Positions 12,301-23,300 of a DNA stretch of 64,000 nucleotides are shown piece after piece. The DNA comes from Macquaria australasica (taxonomy: Eukaryota; Chordata; Actinopteri; Centrarchiformes; Percichthyidae): NCBI GenBank assembly GCA_005408345.1, contig SEMN01000162.1:558001-622000 (forward strand). The letters are read 5' to 3'. The stretch's first letter is position 1; every line of letters starts with the position of its first letter. Position numbers and translations under genes: made by a program. The notes under the pieces were generated by a model. That model made no database searches and had not been told where the DNA came from. It worked only from the letters and a program-made list of their open reading frames with translations.

Positions 12301-15300
12301 GAAAGCTCCTTCCTTTTCCCTTCGTCTGTCTCTTCCCTTTCCACCTTCTCAGGCAGTTGTGTGTCAAAATGGAAAGACCCTGCAATTAGATTAATGTCCA
12401 CGGGTTTAGTAAATATCAAGTGCACGCCATGAACAAATGACAGTGAAAGAATGATGAGAAAACAAGTCTGATTTTTTAATCCAGTGATTCCCAACCTTTT
12501 TTTGCCTGGTGTGCTTCCTCAGCTAATGTTGTCAATGTCAATGTTTAGGTCGGTTTGGTCAAGTTTGCTTTCATACTACTTGGAGTGGGACGAAGCTAGA
12601 CATTTCAACCATTTAGCCACTTTTAGCTAACTATTTGAATCATTGTTTATCCGTTATTCTTAGCTAACTATTTTAACCATTTATCCGTTACTTTCAGCCT
12701 TTTCACAATTTATCCGACAGCTAACTATTTCAACTGTTTATCCATTACTCTTAAAAAAACAATTTTAAGTGTGTGTTCATTATTTTTAGCTGGACATTTC
12801 AACCATTCATCCATTACTTTTAGCTAACTGTTTAGACGTCTCTGCCAGCTCGCTAAGCAGTTTTTACACCCTCTCAGTCGCAACACATACTGTTGCAGGG
12901 TGACTCAATATGTGGATATATGGTCTATGTCTAATAGTAATTTTAATACGTTCAAATTGGTTGAGTTACTCCACAATCTTTCCATGTACCCCCTGGCAAC
13001 TTCTATAAGTACCCCCTGGGGAACAAGTACCCCTGGTTGGGAATCTGTCCTAATCCATACTGATTGATGATTGCAAGCAGAGTTGTATAAATCTGAAGCA
13101 CTGTGAAGACTGTGAATGTACTTACTGACGTTTGCATATATTTCTTTCTAATAATTTGTCAGGGACCGTGTGCAAAGTACATTCATCACAAGCAACGATA
13201 ACATCAACATAGCAAGCAGGAATCACAATCGTTAACACCCTGATGACCATGGAAAGGAGAGTCTGACCGTCCATGAGGCTTTTGCGCAGCAGTCGCAGGG
13301 TGGGGTAATGGTTGATGATGGTTTCCTTGAAGACACAGCTCCAGAACACTTTGATGTCCTTTGAATGATTTCTCTCCAACAAGTCCAGAACTTCGTAAAG
13401 ACCTCTTTTCATGTTGTCTTTACTCTTCATGCGACTCACCTTCTGCACACAGACACACACAGACTACATCAGCGAGGACCTCACTTGGACAGTCAATACC
13501 ACACAGCTGGTCAAGAAAGCTCAACAGTGGCTGTACTTTCTGAGGAGGCTACGGAAGTTTGGCATGTCAACTAAGATCCTCAGCAACTTCTACAGCTGCA
13601 TTGGTATGGTAGCACTACTGTTACGGCTCGCAAACGCCTGCAGAGAGTGATGAAGGCTGGTGAGAAGATCACCAGGTCTCCACTGCCCTCTCTGCAGAGC
13701 ATTTACCATTGCAGAGTCCACAGGAGAGCTGCCTCCATCCTCAAGGACCCCACCCACCCCCAGCATGGACTGTTCACACTTCTACCCTCAGGCCGGAGGT
13801 ACAGAAGCATGAAATGCAGGACTTCCAGACTAAAGAACTCTTTCTTTCCTACTGCCATCAGACTCCTAAACAGCTGACAGGAGTCTATAAACATGGACTA
13901 CCTCATGTAACTGCACTTTACTGCGTATGCAGCTGATGTTACACTACTCCTTAGTTTGTACAGTTTATATTTCTATTGTATTTCTCATATGCGCTGGTTT
14001 TTAATTTTTATCTTTTTATTTATTTTATACTTAGATTTATATTGTTCTGGCGTTCATTGTAGATAGCAAGACAGAATTTCATTGTACAGGGAAACATGTT
14101 TCCTTACTGTGCATATGACAATAAATAAATATATTAACACACAGAAGTATGGAGAAAATAAGGGTTGGACGATATGACCTAAAATCTACATCACGATGAA
14201 TTGTCATGATTGATTAATATATGTACGTAGTTTGTCTTGATTATTGTAGTATAGAGATTCTGGGCTGTGGGCTACTTGATTGGTTAAACGTCTGGTTTTA
14301 TGTCACTTGTAGTTTTTCAGAGATTCAGACAATTTATTTTTTGAAAATTGTGATATGAGTAAACTTGGATCGGTGAGCGATTCATAATGTCGGTAATTTG
14401 ATAGGTTCAGTTCATTGCCCAGCTCTAGATAAAATATATATGAGAGGGAAGTGAATCAATATTAAGCACGGCAGTCGATAATCAATTTAGAGAGAATTAG
14501 AAAATAATTTATCATGTTGTTCAAAAGGTCCAATATCACCTCATGATTCTCTGGGCTACACTTTGCTCTTTGAAAATAATTCCTTGCTTCTCTATAGAAG
14601 CAAGACTGAGATGAAGTTATAGGAGCAAACACCGTGTGTGATTACAAAGTGCATGTTTGCCACCTGTCATGCTGAACAGATCATGAAATAATATTTATTC
14701 TGGAGTGAGCTATTCCTTTACACAACAGGCCTGTTGTTTCTCTAGCCTGTCGGTTGACTGGGATTGTGTTTTTGAGGGAATTAAACAAATGTATTTTAAC
14801 ACTTCTTTTAAAGGTAAATGGTACAGTAAAATAAAACTAGATGAACTAAATTCACAGGATATTGGCAAGGCTGGATTACCAACTGGGCAGAGCAGGCTTC
14901 CCTCTGGCCCCAGACCCTTAAGGGGCCCGAAGGCCCCAGGTTCACTGTGACAATTATTTTGTGGTATTTAATTAACTGAAAATAAGATAAGATAAGATAA
15001 TACTCTATTAATCCCAAAGTGGGGAAATTTACAGTGATACAGCAGCAAGCTGCAATAGCAACAAACATCAGTAAGAAAAAGCAAGACATAATAAATAAAT
15101 AAATAAATAAGTAAAGAGAAATGTGTTTAATACTGCATTAACCACTAAAGCACATTGTAAACTAGAATAATAAGGACCTTGAAGCTGCTCTAATCAATAT
15201 CTTAATATTAACTTGCAGAAAATTATCAACCAACACTGCAGTAACTCTCAGCTCTACAGAGCTTTACAGCGTCTTTCAGGTCAGGACTTTACTGTTATGG

Positions 15301-16264
15301 CCCTCAATGCGTTGTTTGGCAGCTGTTTTCAGTAAAAAAAAAAAAAAAAGTGACTAGCTGGTGAACATAGTGGAGCATTTAGCAGCTAAAGAGCCAGATG
15401 TTTCCCTCAGGACTTGGTGAAAACAGAGCTGAAAGATGTGTAATAAGCAACTGTTTGCTAACAAGTTTGCCATATCAACTTAAAAGGTGATAATATGTCA
15501 GTTTTTACAGCTTGTTTCTGCTGCTCCCAAGTGGACAAAAGAAATCTGTTAGTGCAGGTTTAAGGCAGCATTATTACCTTGATGTCCCATCTTGAAGAGG
15601 GGCCCTGAGTCAAAATCTACTTTATTACTTTAATGCTTACATGGTGCATTTTACTAAACAAATTACCACAAACCAATTTCTAATCAATTCTAATCAAAAA
15701 TAAATGAATGCTTATTTATTACATAAAAGACTGAGAGTGGGCGAAACAGAGGGGGTCAATCGGGGCCCACAACTCATTTTTGCCCCAGGGCCCCCGAGTG
15801 GGTTAATCCGGCCCTGGCTAGCTTCCTGATTTTCACTGCTGAAATCAGGGGAGAATTCTGATATCCATAAATGACTGATTTATATTTAAATAATTATACA
15901 GTAGCTTAACGTACACACTGAAATAGATTTAGTTCATGTAACTTGGTAAACACTGCACATGGACCGATTAGGAAATCTCTTGCGGACTTTGTGTTGGATG
16001 CAGATCCCGCCAGCTCTCCCTCTAGCGCGCGATTTCATTTAAACGGGGCCCGTATGAGGAGGGCGGGGTATGTAAAGAGGGTAATAACAAATGCGTAGCG
16101 TTTCCACTCGAGTGCCTCACCTTGTAACTGTCCTCCGGGACCAGGTTGTGGTCCCTGAGCTGGCTGAGGAAGGTGTGCGGGTTCTCCATGCAGGACATTT
16201 CTGTTTTATGACAGTGGAAAAAGCGCAGCAGTTCCTCAGGCTCCAGGAAATCCAGCGGGTCCAT
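6217..16264 (-). CDS. SP100/SP110/SP140-like nuclear body protein: HSR-SAND-SAND-PHD-bromodomain, 15 coding exons
   Basis: Fifteen minus-strand exons join in phase to 1830 nt (609 aa). Residues 1-106 form an HSR/CARD-like oligomerisation domain. Residues 107-200 are an acidic, lysine-rich linker with a likely nuclear signal (KKKRNRR). A first SAND domain spans about 200-269 (TQWFTPNEFERF, NWKLSIKC) and a second about 336-424 (CGKSIRTETSWMTPVEF). A C4HC3 PHD finger lies at about 434-482 and a bromodomain at about 505-605 (NCASYNQ keeps the acetyl-lysine Asn). This set is typical of the SP100 family of interferon-inducible chromatin readers in PML-type nuclear bodies; AIRE shares HSR-SAND-PHD but has no bromodomain. 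The second SAND is unusual. Exact orthology among SP100/110/140 is unresolved, so I give no symbol. Confidence 0.88.
6423..6560 (-). CDS. SP-like gene exon 14 (bromodomain core)
   Basis: Acceptor ACCCACAG, donor CAG|GTAAGA. It encodes EDYSTVIKTPMWLGNVADKL through FTNCASYNQ, with the conserved Tyr-Asn acetyl-lysine pocket. Confidence 0.88.
6731..6805 (-). CDS. SP-like gene exon 13 (bromodomain start)
   Basis: Acceptor CATCAACAG, donor TAT|GTAAGT. It encodes CQYLLLYLCSADEEQTFATN, the first bromodomain helix. Confidence 0.8.
6921..7038 (-). CDS. SP-like gene exon 12 (PHD finger, last Cys pair)
   Basis: Acceptor TGAACAG, donor CTG|GTGAGC. GPWMCTFC supplies the last two PHD cysteines, and the bromodomain approach follows. 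Confidence 0.82.
7430..8480 (-). mobile_element. L2-type LINE fragment (reverse transcriptase remnants) in intron 11 of the SP-like gene
   Basis: Read on the minus strand it shows broken L2-clade reverse transcriptase: STEDAITTALHTALTHLEE, YVRMLFVDF, then after a gap TLILNTGTPQGCVLSP. Further on comes the C-terminal segment with LLNFYRSTIESILTN and AERKDLQRAVKAAQHIV. Frameshifts and internal deletions show it is dead. It lies in the same orientation as the host gene. Confidence 0.8.
8828..8961 (-). CDS. SP-like gene exon 11 (PHD finger, first part)
   Basis: Acceptor TTGGCAG, donor AGG|GTGAGC. It encodes ECCICKSEEEEKLVLCDQC and SFHQKCHLP, giving zinc ligands C-C-C-C-H-C of the C4HC3 set. Confidence 0.9.
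9058..9126 (-). CDS. SP-like gene exon 10 (SAND tail)
   Basis: Acceptor CCTTTCAG, donor CTG|GTAAGT. It encodes NILNIHSPLCTCSLCKPDSN, the Cys-rich segment often found after a SAND core. An internal CAG acceptor was rejected because it breaks the frame. Confidence 0.78.
9820..9895 (+). repeat. Retroelement 3' tail
   Basis: CTGTGAAGCCCTTTGAACTG followed by GGTGCTATACAAATAAAGTT and GATTGATTGAT is the typical end of a common fish LINE/SINE tail. The AT-rich stretch 9480-9820 before it may belong to the same element but has no recognisable coding sequence. Confidence 0.5.
10109..10248 (-). CDS. SP-like gene exon 9 (second SAND, core)
   Basis: Acceptor CACCACCAG, donor GAG|GTAACC. It encodes CGKSIRTETSWMTPVEFMKK, then SWRKDITWEGIPLSVLIE. 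Confidence 0.85.
10408..10536 (-). CDS. SP-like gene exon 8 (second SAND, N-terminal part)
   Basis: Acceptor CTCACAG, donor TCAG|GTAACT. It encodes KVFKVECGALAGTLHTKRFA, aligning with the start of a SAND domain. Confidence 0.82.
10671..10766 (-). CDS. SP-like gene exon 7 (acidic linker)
   Basis: Acceptor CTTCTTTAG, donor TCAG|GTGTCT. It encodes SEGEEDEDEECDVDKEDQ and a serine run, separating the two SAND domains. Confidence 0.72.
11134..11173 (-). CDS. SP-like gene exon 6 (40-nt microexon)
   Basis: Strong pyrimidine tract and CTAG acceptor, donor ACAG|GTTTGT. It encodes AKKSLFPSDHLIT. Without it exons 5 and 7 do not join in frame, which is the main support. Confidence 0.65.
11491..11624 (-). 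CDS. SP-like gene exon 5 (first SAND, DNA-binding part)
   Basis: Acceptor CGTTTCAG, donor CAG|GTCTGT. It encodes QWFTPNEFERFAGKESTKNW and the closing IKCMDTPLGKLIQ. Confidence 0.85.
11867..11986 (-). CDS. SP-like gene exon 4 (first SAND, N-terminal part)
   Basis: Acceptor TTTTCTAG, donor AAAG|GTCAGA. It encodes FQLPVICGHQEGILFRNRLA, the opening strands of a SAND fold. Confidence 0.85.
12146..12379 (-). CDS. SP-like gene exon 3 (acidic/basic linker)
   Basis: Acceptor ATTGCAG, donor TTCT|GTGAGT. Rich in Glu and Lys, with KKKRNRRSSS and SQKKKSRK as candidate nuclear localisation signals. Confidence 0.78.
12482..13045. mobile_element. hAT-like miniature element, older copy, in intron 2 of the SP-like gene
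   Basis: Begins CAGTGATTCCCAACC and ends GGTTGGGAATC, an inverted terminal pair. The interior matches the better-preserved element at 42309-42816 (GTTTGGTCAAGTTTGC, then CTTGGAGTGGGA). The middle contains diverged direct repeats of TTAGCTAACTATTT/TTTATCCGTTA. The right terminus is degraded and the target duplication is not clear. Confidence 0.6.
13268..13442 (-). CDS. SP-like gene exon 2 (HSR, second half)
   Basis: Acceptor TGTGTGCAG. It encodes LYEVLDLLERNHSKDIKVFW and HYPTLRLLRKSLMDG. The donor G|GTCAGA is weak but gives the phase needed by exon 3. A LINE lies about 20 nt upstream of the acceptor. Confidence 0.8.
13461..14130 (+). mobile_element. 5'-truncated L2-type LINE 3' end, in intron 1 of the SP-like gene
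   Basis: Plus-strand remnants include AQQWLYFLRRLRKFGMSTKI, NFYSC, HRRAASILKDPTHP and SFFPTAIRLLNS, followed by the usual L2 tail ending in ACAATAAATAAA. It is antisense to the host gene, and its truncated 5' end lies about 20 nt from the exon 2 acceptor. Confidence 0.82.
14866..15816. mobile_element. Probable hAT-like non-autonomous element in intron 1 of the SP-like gene
   Basis: The left end CAAGGCTGGATTACC and the reverse complement of the right end (CAGGGCCGGATTAACC) form an imperfect inverted repeat, followed by G/C-rich GGCCCC-type subterminal sequence at both ends. No clear 8-bp duplication was found. A LINE tail copy (about 14978-15110) is nested inside. Confidence 0.45.
14978..15110 (-). 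repeat. LINE 3'-tail fragment nested in the hAT-like element
   Basis: GATAAGATAAGATAATACTC, then CCCAAAGTGGGGAAATTTAC and an AATAAATAAATAAA end. This is the antisense form of a common fish LINE tail; a plus-orientation counterpart occurs near 22058-22112. Confidence 0.5.
16121..16264 (-). CDS. SP-like gene exon 1 (HSR, first half)
   Basis: ATG at 16264; encodes MDPLDFLEPEELLRFF through VPEDSYK and ends at AAG|GTGAGG, phase 0. This is a typical HSR helix start. Confidence 0.85.
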
Positions 16265-16590
16265 TGTTGGTCAGTGCAGCCACTTCCCCACACTTCTCTG
16301 CAAAAAAACACCAGGTCCAAACGCTCCAAATGCTTAGTAGATGTTACATTAAAGCTATGGCACTAAATAAAGCGCTTTAAAGAGTCTTGCTCTCTTTTTA
16401 ACTCGTTCTAACATGCAATAATACACTTTGAATAAGCTGCATCAGAAATCAAATCAGTGAACAAGTAGCAGATTTAACGATAGGCGCAAGTATCTCCATG
16501 TTCGATCAAAGCTTCTCTCGTGGATCTGCACATCCGCAAATGTTTTCTCAGTTCCGCTTTCCGGGCTGGACGGCCTTCCAGTGACGTTTG

Positions 16591-16600
16591 GAAAGTGAAA
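16591..16600. promoter_or_regulatory. ISRE/IRF-type element upstream of the SP-like gene
   Basis: GAAAGTGAAA inside GGAAAGTGAAAGCT fits the interferon-stimulated response element core GAAANNGAAA. It sits about 330 bp upstream of the SP-like start codon. Mammalian SP100, SP110 and SP140 are interferon-induced. Function here is inferred. Confidence 0.55.
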
Positions 16601-17043
16601 GCTTTTATTTTTCTTTTGGCAAGTCGCAGTTCTGGTCAGCGGCGGCAGGGGGCATCATCCACTACACAGCGTTTGTCTCAATCCTTTGCACCATTACATC
16701 TCTTGACTTGTGCTTACAGTTCTTTGATGTTTAGAGGTTTGAAATGACCTGAAATACTGAAAAGCTATCAGTCCGTCTCGGGTAATATGAATTCAAGGCA
16801 AAAGTTTATGCAAATGTCAAAATGTATTAGTAATTTTATCCTCTGGATGTCAACAGAATATGAGGTGGCACGGTTCATTCATGAGAAACTTGATGGAAGG
16901 GTTAGGGGTAGGCAGATGTGCAAAGTTGTCAACCTTTGGCTCCCTTTTCACCAGCTTTGACCTTAACGCTATCATGATACGCTTTTATATGCAGACCATG
17001 TGACAAAATCATTTCGACACACATATATGAGACAAGTATGTAA

Positions 17044-17049
17044 TTTATT
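17044..17049 (-). terminator. Possible polyadenylation signal close to the FAM20C-like stop
   Basis: Minus-strand AATAAA only about 10 nt after the stop codon. If used, the 3' UTR would be extremely short. No other AATAAA was noticed before the neighbouring promoter. Confidence 0.35.
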
Positions 17050-17059
17050 ATTCTTTTCT

Positions 17060-17318
17060 TCAGTCAGGCTGTTGATCGTAGTTGTGATCATATCCTTCCA
17101 AGTCGTTGTAAATGACGTCCTTGTGGTGATGCTGACAGGTCTGCACCACCTGTAGGACGGTTGCAAGGCGTCGGTCCAAAGCAGAGAGGTGTGGTTCAGA
17201 GAGGAGTGGGGCCACGCTAGCCAGAGGATCCTGGACCAGGGACTCCCGCATGACGTCACTCAGACGGAAGCCAGGGAGGGACAAGAGGCGTAAGCGGAGG
17301 AGGGTGGAGCGACGGATC
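17060..17318 (-). CDS. FAM20C-like exon 10 (C-terminus, stop)
   Basis: Acceptor CTTGTAG. It encodes IRRSTLLRLRLLSLPGFRLS and EPHLSALDRRLATVLQVVQT, and ends at TGA after QQPD. Confidence 0.88.
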
Positions 17319-20300
17319 CTACAAGTGTGGGTGGAGAGCAAGATTTGAAAAGCTATTAACACAGGTTTCCGTATCCTCTCTGGGGCCTTTAATTAGCTGC
17401 ACAACAATGTTAACTGAATTAAATGTTTTACGTCTTGCAACTTTATCCACTCTTGAATGACATGACAGTTTATTTCACCCATCTTTCATTTTTAAGTGCA
17501 AGTCACTCGGTGAACAGACATCTTGCTGTTGTGTTTTACCTGCAACACTGTCGCAAAGGAATTAGAATAGACGGCTCATCCCGAGAGTGACGCCCAAACC
17601 TGGAAAACATTATCAACAACATTCAGTCAGAAGAAAGTGTAAATGAAATGATGTCAGAGGTGAAACAGATGTTGCCTTTGGCTGCTGCATAGAATAATGT
17701 GTTAAGTATTTGGCTGTCTGACATGAGTTGTTACAACATACTTAATATAAATCACTTTTGCTGTTGCTTCCACTTTAACAACGACATTATTCATGGTACT
17801 CACGCCCGTCCGTGATCCAGATGCAGCAGAAACGTCTCATTGCCAAATTTCTCAAATGTCTCATAGTGATGTCTGTCCATGTTGCCTTTGAATGAAAAAC
17901 ATTCGAGTTTATTTTAGACTGTGACTGAGACATTGTGGTAGAAATGAAAAGAAGACACATAAAGTTAATAAGGGCATATATTGATGAAAATCCATGATAC
18001 ACCCGAGAGCATTAACATGGGAGATAACACTCTTATTTACTCATTTATTTACACATTTTGAATGTTTATCCCTCCTCTCTTAAAGGAGGACATAGAGGAC
18101 AGTGACCCCCTTTACATTACACTGACTACAGGGTTGAGTTTAAACTGCAGAGACTGACTCATGAGGAAGTCCAGCACAGCCATGTCTATGAGATCCACCA
18201 GTCTGGTGCCGTGGTTGTAAGGAGGCGTCTGTTTCACTGTGTCACAGTAGGCCGGGTCCTTCTCCCACCTGGGAACAACAGCGCAAATGAAGCAGAAGAA
18301 AATGCACACTGATGGGCCACAGTGATAACATTCATTTAGAACAAAGATTTTTAGTTTGAATGTTTTTTTGTCACTTTTTGTCATTGTTAAGCAGGATTTG
18401 TGACGGGGATCGTTGATGGTGGCTAGTGCTGCCCATGCTAACTATCCATACTTCATCTTCATGGGAGTTAATCTGAGAAACAATTTAAAATGGCCTGTTG
18501 GCCTCACTTTGTGACTTTGGCCGACTGAGTTTCAAGTTAACAATTTACCCGGTGAAGATACTGAATATATATTGAGGCAATAAACAATGTGCGTCTGTGC
18601 CTCTGTGACAATAAGGTACAAAGTTAAATAAGCTCATGTTGGTTACAGAGCCACAGCCTGATAGAAGCAAATAGATTATCAAAATACAAATAATAAAATA
18701 AAATCCACCTGAGCTGAACAGGAAAGCAGGGGGGCACTACAGACTGTAGGCTGATCTATTGGTAGTCTTCAGCCTTTATCACAGCTTAATATAATGTTAT
18801 TTTAGCTCAGTAAAGTTTTTAGTTCACTATTGCTTTGTTGTGATCCAGACACATAGTCACAGTAACCTGAGCTCCCGCACACATACATCTGCCTGAAAAT
18901 AAACTTGCAAGGGAAAAATGTCCACATCATCTCTAATAATATGCACATGGTCCTCCAACAGCCTGAAATTGGCTCATCAACAATCACACTAATACTGAGT
19001 TCTATGTATTGACACCAATATTGATTACACTGACATTATCGCTTGTGTGTTGGCCATAAATTTAACGTTGTGTTGCAGTTCAGACCACTGGAGGGCAGTG
19101 AAGAGTCATGACTCCACATATACTCATCTCAACTGTGAACTCCACCAGCGACATGGCAGATACATTACAAACAGTTTCTGTTAAAACTCTAAAAAATAAA
19201 ACATTTAAAACAGACAGAGGAGTTTCCAATACTCTGCCCACCACCAAGTGTATACACATAGGTGGACAAAACAAAGGTGGTAATCACTGCAGCGCTGTTT
19301 TCTGTTCATTATTAATACATGTAGTGCAAACATTATGACACCCACTGAGCGAGCTTGGTGCGGCTGTAGGAGCGTCTCCACGGTGACCTCCAGGACCTGC
19401 GGGGAGCTAGGGTGAGGTCAGGTAGCATGGCAGCCAGGGAAACCTCCAGTACGTGGGGCTGACCGCACACTGGGTGCTCTGTTGAACAGTAGTATTCACA
19501 CTGGCCGTAGAAACACACGTTCCCCACTAGACGCAGTCAGAGAGACGACGACTTGAGTTAAGCAGTTTGTACGGACAGCATATGCTAATGTTTGGTGTGA
19601 CTACTAGGTTTGGGTGCTTACTGACATACATGCATGCACACACATACCAGGGGAAGTGAAGAAGGTCCCGGACAGCCTGTGGTCCGTGGTGATCTCTCTG
19701 ATCTCTGAGGTGACATTGAGGAGTCGACCGACCACTGGAGGGATCCTGTTAAAGCCCAGCAATCTGAGACAGAACAAGACAGACAGGTGGCAACAGACAC
19801 AAACATTAACAAAACAAAAAAACAAAAAACGAGGGTAAAGACAGAGAGAATCAGCCAGAATAGAGGAATGAGTTGAAAGAAGAAATGAGAAAGAAAACAA
19901 GTAGATAGGTAAAACACTAGTGCTCTATTATTCTTTTCAATTTACACTTTACTGGCATCCCTGTGACACAAGCTGTACAGTAGCTTCGTGAATAAATAAT
20001 TCCAGTGCTGAACCAGGTGTGATCTGGTGGTTACAGACAGGTCTGTCTCCCCAGCAGGACACCTGCTGCCTTCTGACAGAGTGTGACAGACTCTGTACCT
20101 GTCAAGGTGAAAGGCAGCGATCTCTGCGTTGTGTCTTTCAAAGTCTGAGAAGTAGAAGAGGTTTACGTCCGTCTCTGCATCTCTGGATTGTCTGTGCGAC
20201 AGAAACACACACAAACACGAATGCACAAGGCTGCATGCTGATGTACTTGAAGTCTAATGGTACAATTTTGCTCTGCTGTAGTGTGTTGTTTAATGAAAAA

Positions 20301-23300
20301 TGGGACCTCTAGATCTCTGTCCAGCATAACTAAAGTGGAGCAACACAAGCACTGTCGTATTCAGTCAGTCATGTATGCTTTCAGTTACAGTGGTGTCTTA
20401 CTTCATGGGTTTCAGCAGAGCTTGTCCATAGTTTGAGAACGAGATGAGCAGTTTGAGCTGGGTACCTCCTGTCTTCTGAACTGAAAGATATGCACATAGT
20501 GAATCTGGAGGGCGCATTAATAATACAAACAGATCATTGCTTACTCACTCACATTATGACATGTGTAAGTCATCATTAGAAACAAATATCACACACTTGG
20601 TATTAGATTTAAAAAAAGATAAGTGTAGTAGTTACATTAGCACTTGCACTGTGTTCAAAGCATTGCAGTACATCTGTTTGTCCACCTTGTGGTGTATTAC
20701 ATAGTTAAAGCACCAACTGCCACTGAACCCTACATGTGGAACACTACTGCAATAAGATCTGGGTAAAAATACTTATTGAAATTGATTTAATTAGTTTTAT
20801 GGCAGCATTGTTTAGCAGTTTTATTCTCCTGCATTATTTATGCAAAAACGTATGAATCACAAATCAAATCATTTTTGTCATCTTGAAGGTCTCTTTGGTG
20901 ACAGTTTTACCCTGCAACACATAAACTAAGAACTCATTGTATCATGAGCTAGTTTGCAATTAATTTAAACTCATTTTAGCACCACTGAGATCTGTAAATT
21001 GGACACCAAGACACTGTTGGAGTCTTTCATCCAAAAAAAAAAAAAAAGCATGATCCACCTCACCCACACTACAGACGACTGGGCAGTGTGAAGGAGTTAA
21101 ATCAAAGCAAGGTTGCAGACATTCAGAAGAAGAGACTGCTTTGGCTGTTGCCTGCTGTGCTTATAAAAAAAATCTAAAGATATAAATCAAACCCTCTCAT
21201 ATTTATTTATAATACCTGTTTATAACAATGAATATTAAAGGAATATGTATATGAATTTGAATGTTTAAAGATATTACACTGCGGTGAGTGTTAAACATGA
21301 AAGAAAAGGGGATGACACAGTCACAAAAAAATCAGCCTGTAGCTGAGATTAGTGCTTAATCTGCACCGTATAACACAAATCTGTATGCATTATTCATTCT
21401 GCGGCATGCTGAAGACGGGGACAGGGTGCCTGAGATGAGCAAACACAAAATGAGCATGTGTTGCTGCAAGTGAAGTTGTGTGCCTGTGTGTGTGTGTACA
21501 TCCAGTGTGTCTGTGTGGTACTCGTGCACTCGGGTCAGTGTGTTTTTGTGTGAGTGGGTGTTTAGATAATGTAAGTTTGTGGGAGGATTATATTTATGAC
21601 CCCACAACAAAAATATCATGTGAGCTGCAGATTTAAGACGTTATTTTTTATAAAGCATCACTCGCTTTTTTCTTACAGTAATGTCTATTTGCATTTCATT
21701 TGACTTTGTATTTTGTGTGTGGGCGTTGGTGTCTCTTTGGGTCTGAGTGTGTATGCAAACCAAAAGGAATCACTGCTTCCTTTTGTTTTCTAAGTTATCT
21801 AATGATCATGGTTTAGTCCAATACAATGTACTACAATCCACTACACCAACAGCACTTAAACTATAGCTTTGTAAACTGCATACGGTCTCAACAAAAATTT
21901 AACATTAATGTTTTACTGCAAGGTTTTTAGATTGCAATATGCTGTATGCGAGTGTTCATGTTATTGTGTCCACCATCCAATAAGTGTAATACAGTCAATT
22001 TATGGCCTACAGTACATGCCTCCTCATCAAACATGTGAATCCTCCTGGGTTTAGTCTTTTATTCTTTTTCCCCGCTGTGGGACAACAAAGGCTTATCTTA
22101 TCTTAAATGTACTCTGTGATTTCACTGTGTGTGAATTTAAAAGTTATGTGTACCTAAGGATCCATCATCCTACATGTGTAACTGTGTGTGAATGTGGGTA
22201 TGTGTTTCTAAAAATGTAATCGTTGCTGTTCTAAATATGAACTCTCTGTGTTGCCTCTGGCTCTCTCACAGACTGGCTTGTTTGTATAAAGGGATTAGAG
22301 TTAAAATGAGAAAGCAGCGTGGTTGTGACTTTGTAATGTGTGTCAAGAGGAATCCGAATGATCATACTTAAATTAAACCCAAGCACTACTAGGACAATTC
22401 AGGGTAAAGATTGGGTCAGTTTCTAAATTTAATTTTGGTGTATTGAGCAACGCTCTGAAACAAAGTACTGTATTTTATGAACCCAACTAGACAACATAAT
22501 GCGTAAAACTAGGACAAATACGGGCATGGTGGCACTGAAAATGAAAAAAGTAAGAGTTAATTTAACAGTTATGTAGATGAATTGATCTAAAATAGATTAA
22601 AAGTAAACTAGACTCCACTTATATCACATTTCCTAATAACTGGCTCCTCAGGCTGCCTTGTTTCAGTAACAGAATACAGATCCAGATCTTTAATATGTTA
22701 ATGACTAAATTAAGTGCTTTCACATGAGTGGGTTGCACAGGTTTTGGCAGAACATGGATAATATTTAAAGAATCGTGTCTGCAGTATGTTTTTCCAAATA
22801 TTTTTCACAAGTGTGCCAGTGAGAAGCAATTCTGTCTGGCTGGCACTTCAGGATGTATTTTTAGGAACCGAAAGATTAAAAGGAGAGTAATTAAATGGCT
22901 GGTAATTCTTCACCACCCTCCTCTAACGCCCCTCCTTTGTTTCTGGTGGCTTTCCCTGGCCTTTTCCTTTCTTCTCTCTGTCCTCTCACCTGTTAGCCCC
23001 GCCCCCACCCCCTTATTTGCTCACCAGCACCGAGGATACGCTGCGTTGCCAAATAGTGTGCCAGCTGGGCCAGGTTGGGATCCTTCCTGTTGTACAGCTC
23101 CCAGCGAGAGATGCCCAGGTGAAACCGTAGCCATGGAGGGTGGGTCTCCACGTCGCTCGTCCAGTTGACTTTGTCATAGCCTTCCTCCTGACTGGCACTC
23201 TGCCTTCAGGAAAGGAAGTGGAGGAGATAAATATGCAGAACAGGCTGATGAAGGTTAGGCCTACAGTCAAGCTGAAGTTCAGAGAGTTTGTTTCAGGTTG

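Larger units (their letters stand above)
16265..17059. promoter_or_regulatory. Short intergenic region between the SP-like and FAM20C-like genes
   Basis: About 800 bp holding the probable SP-like promoter, including the ISRE-like site, and the FAM20C-like 3' end. No exon recognised. Confidence 0.4.

Noticed and set aside
13647..13936. Plus-strand open frames in the SP-like first intron as a host gene
   Set aside because: The peptides match the C-terminal part of L2-type LINE polymerase, so they are transposon remnants.
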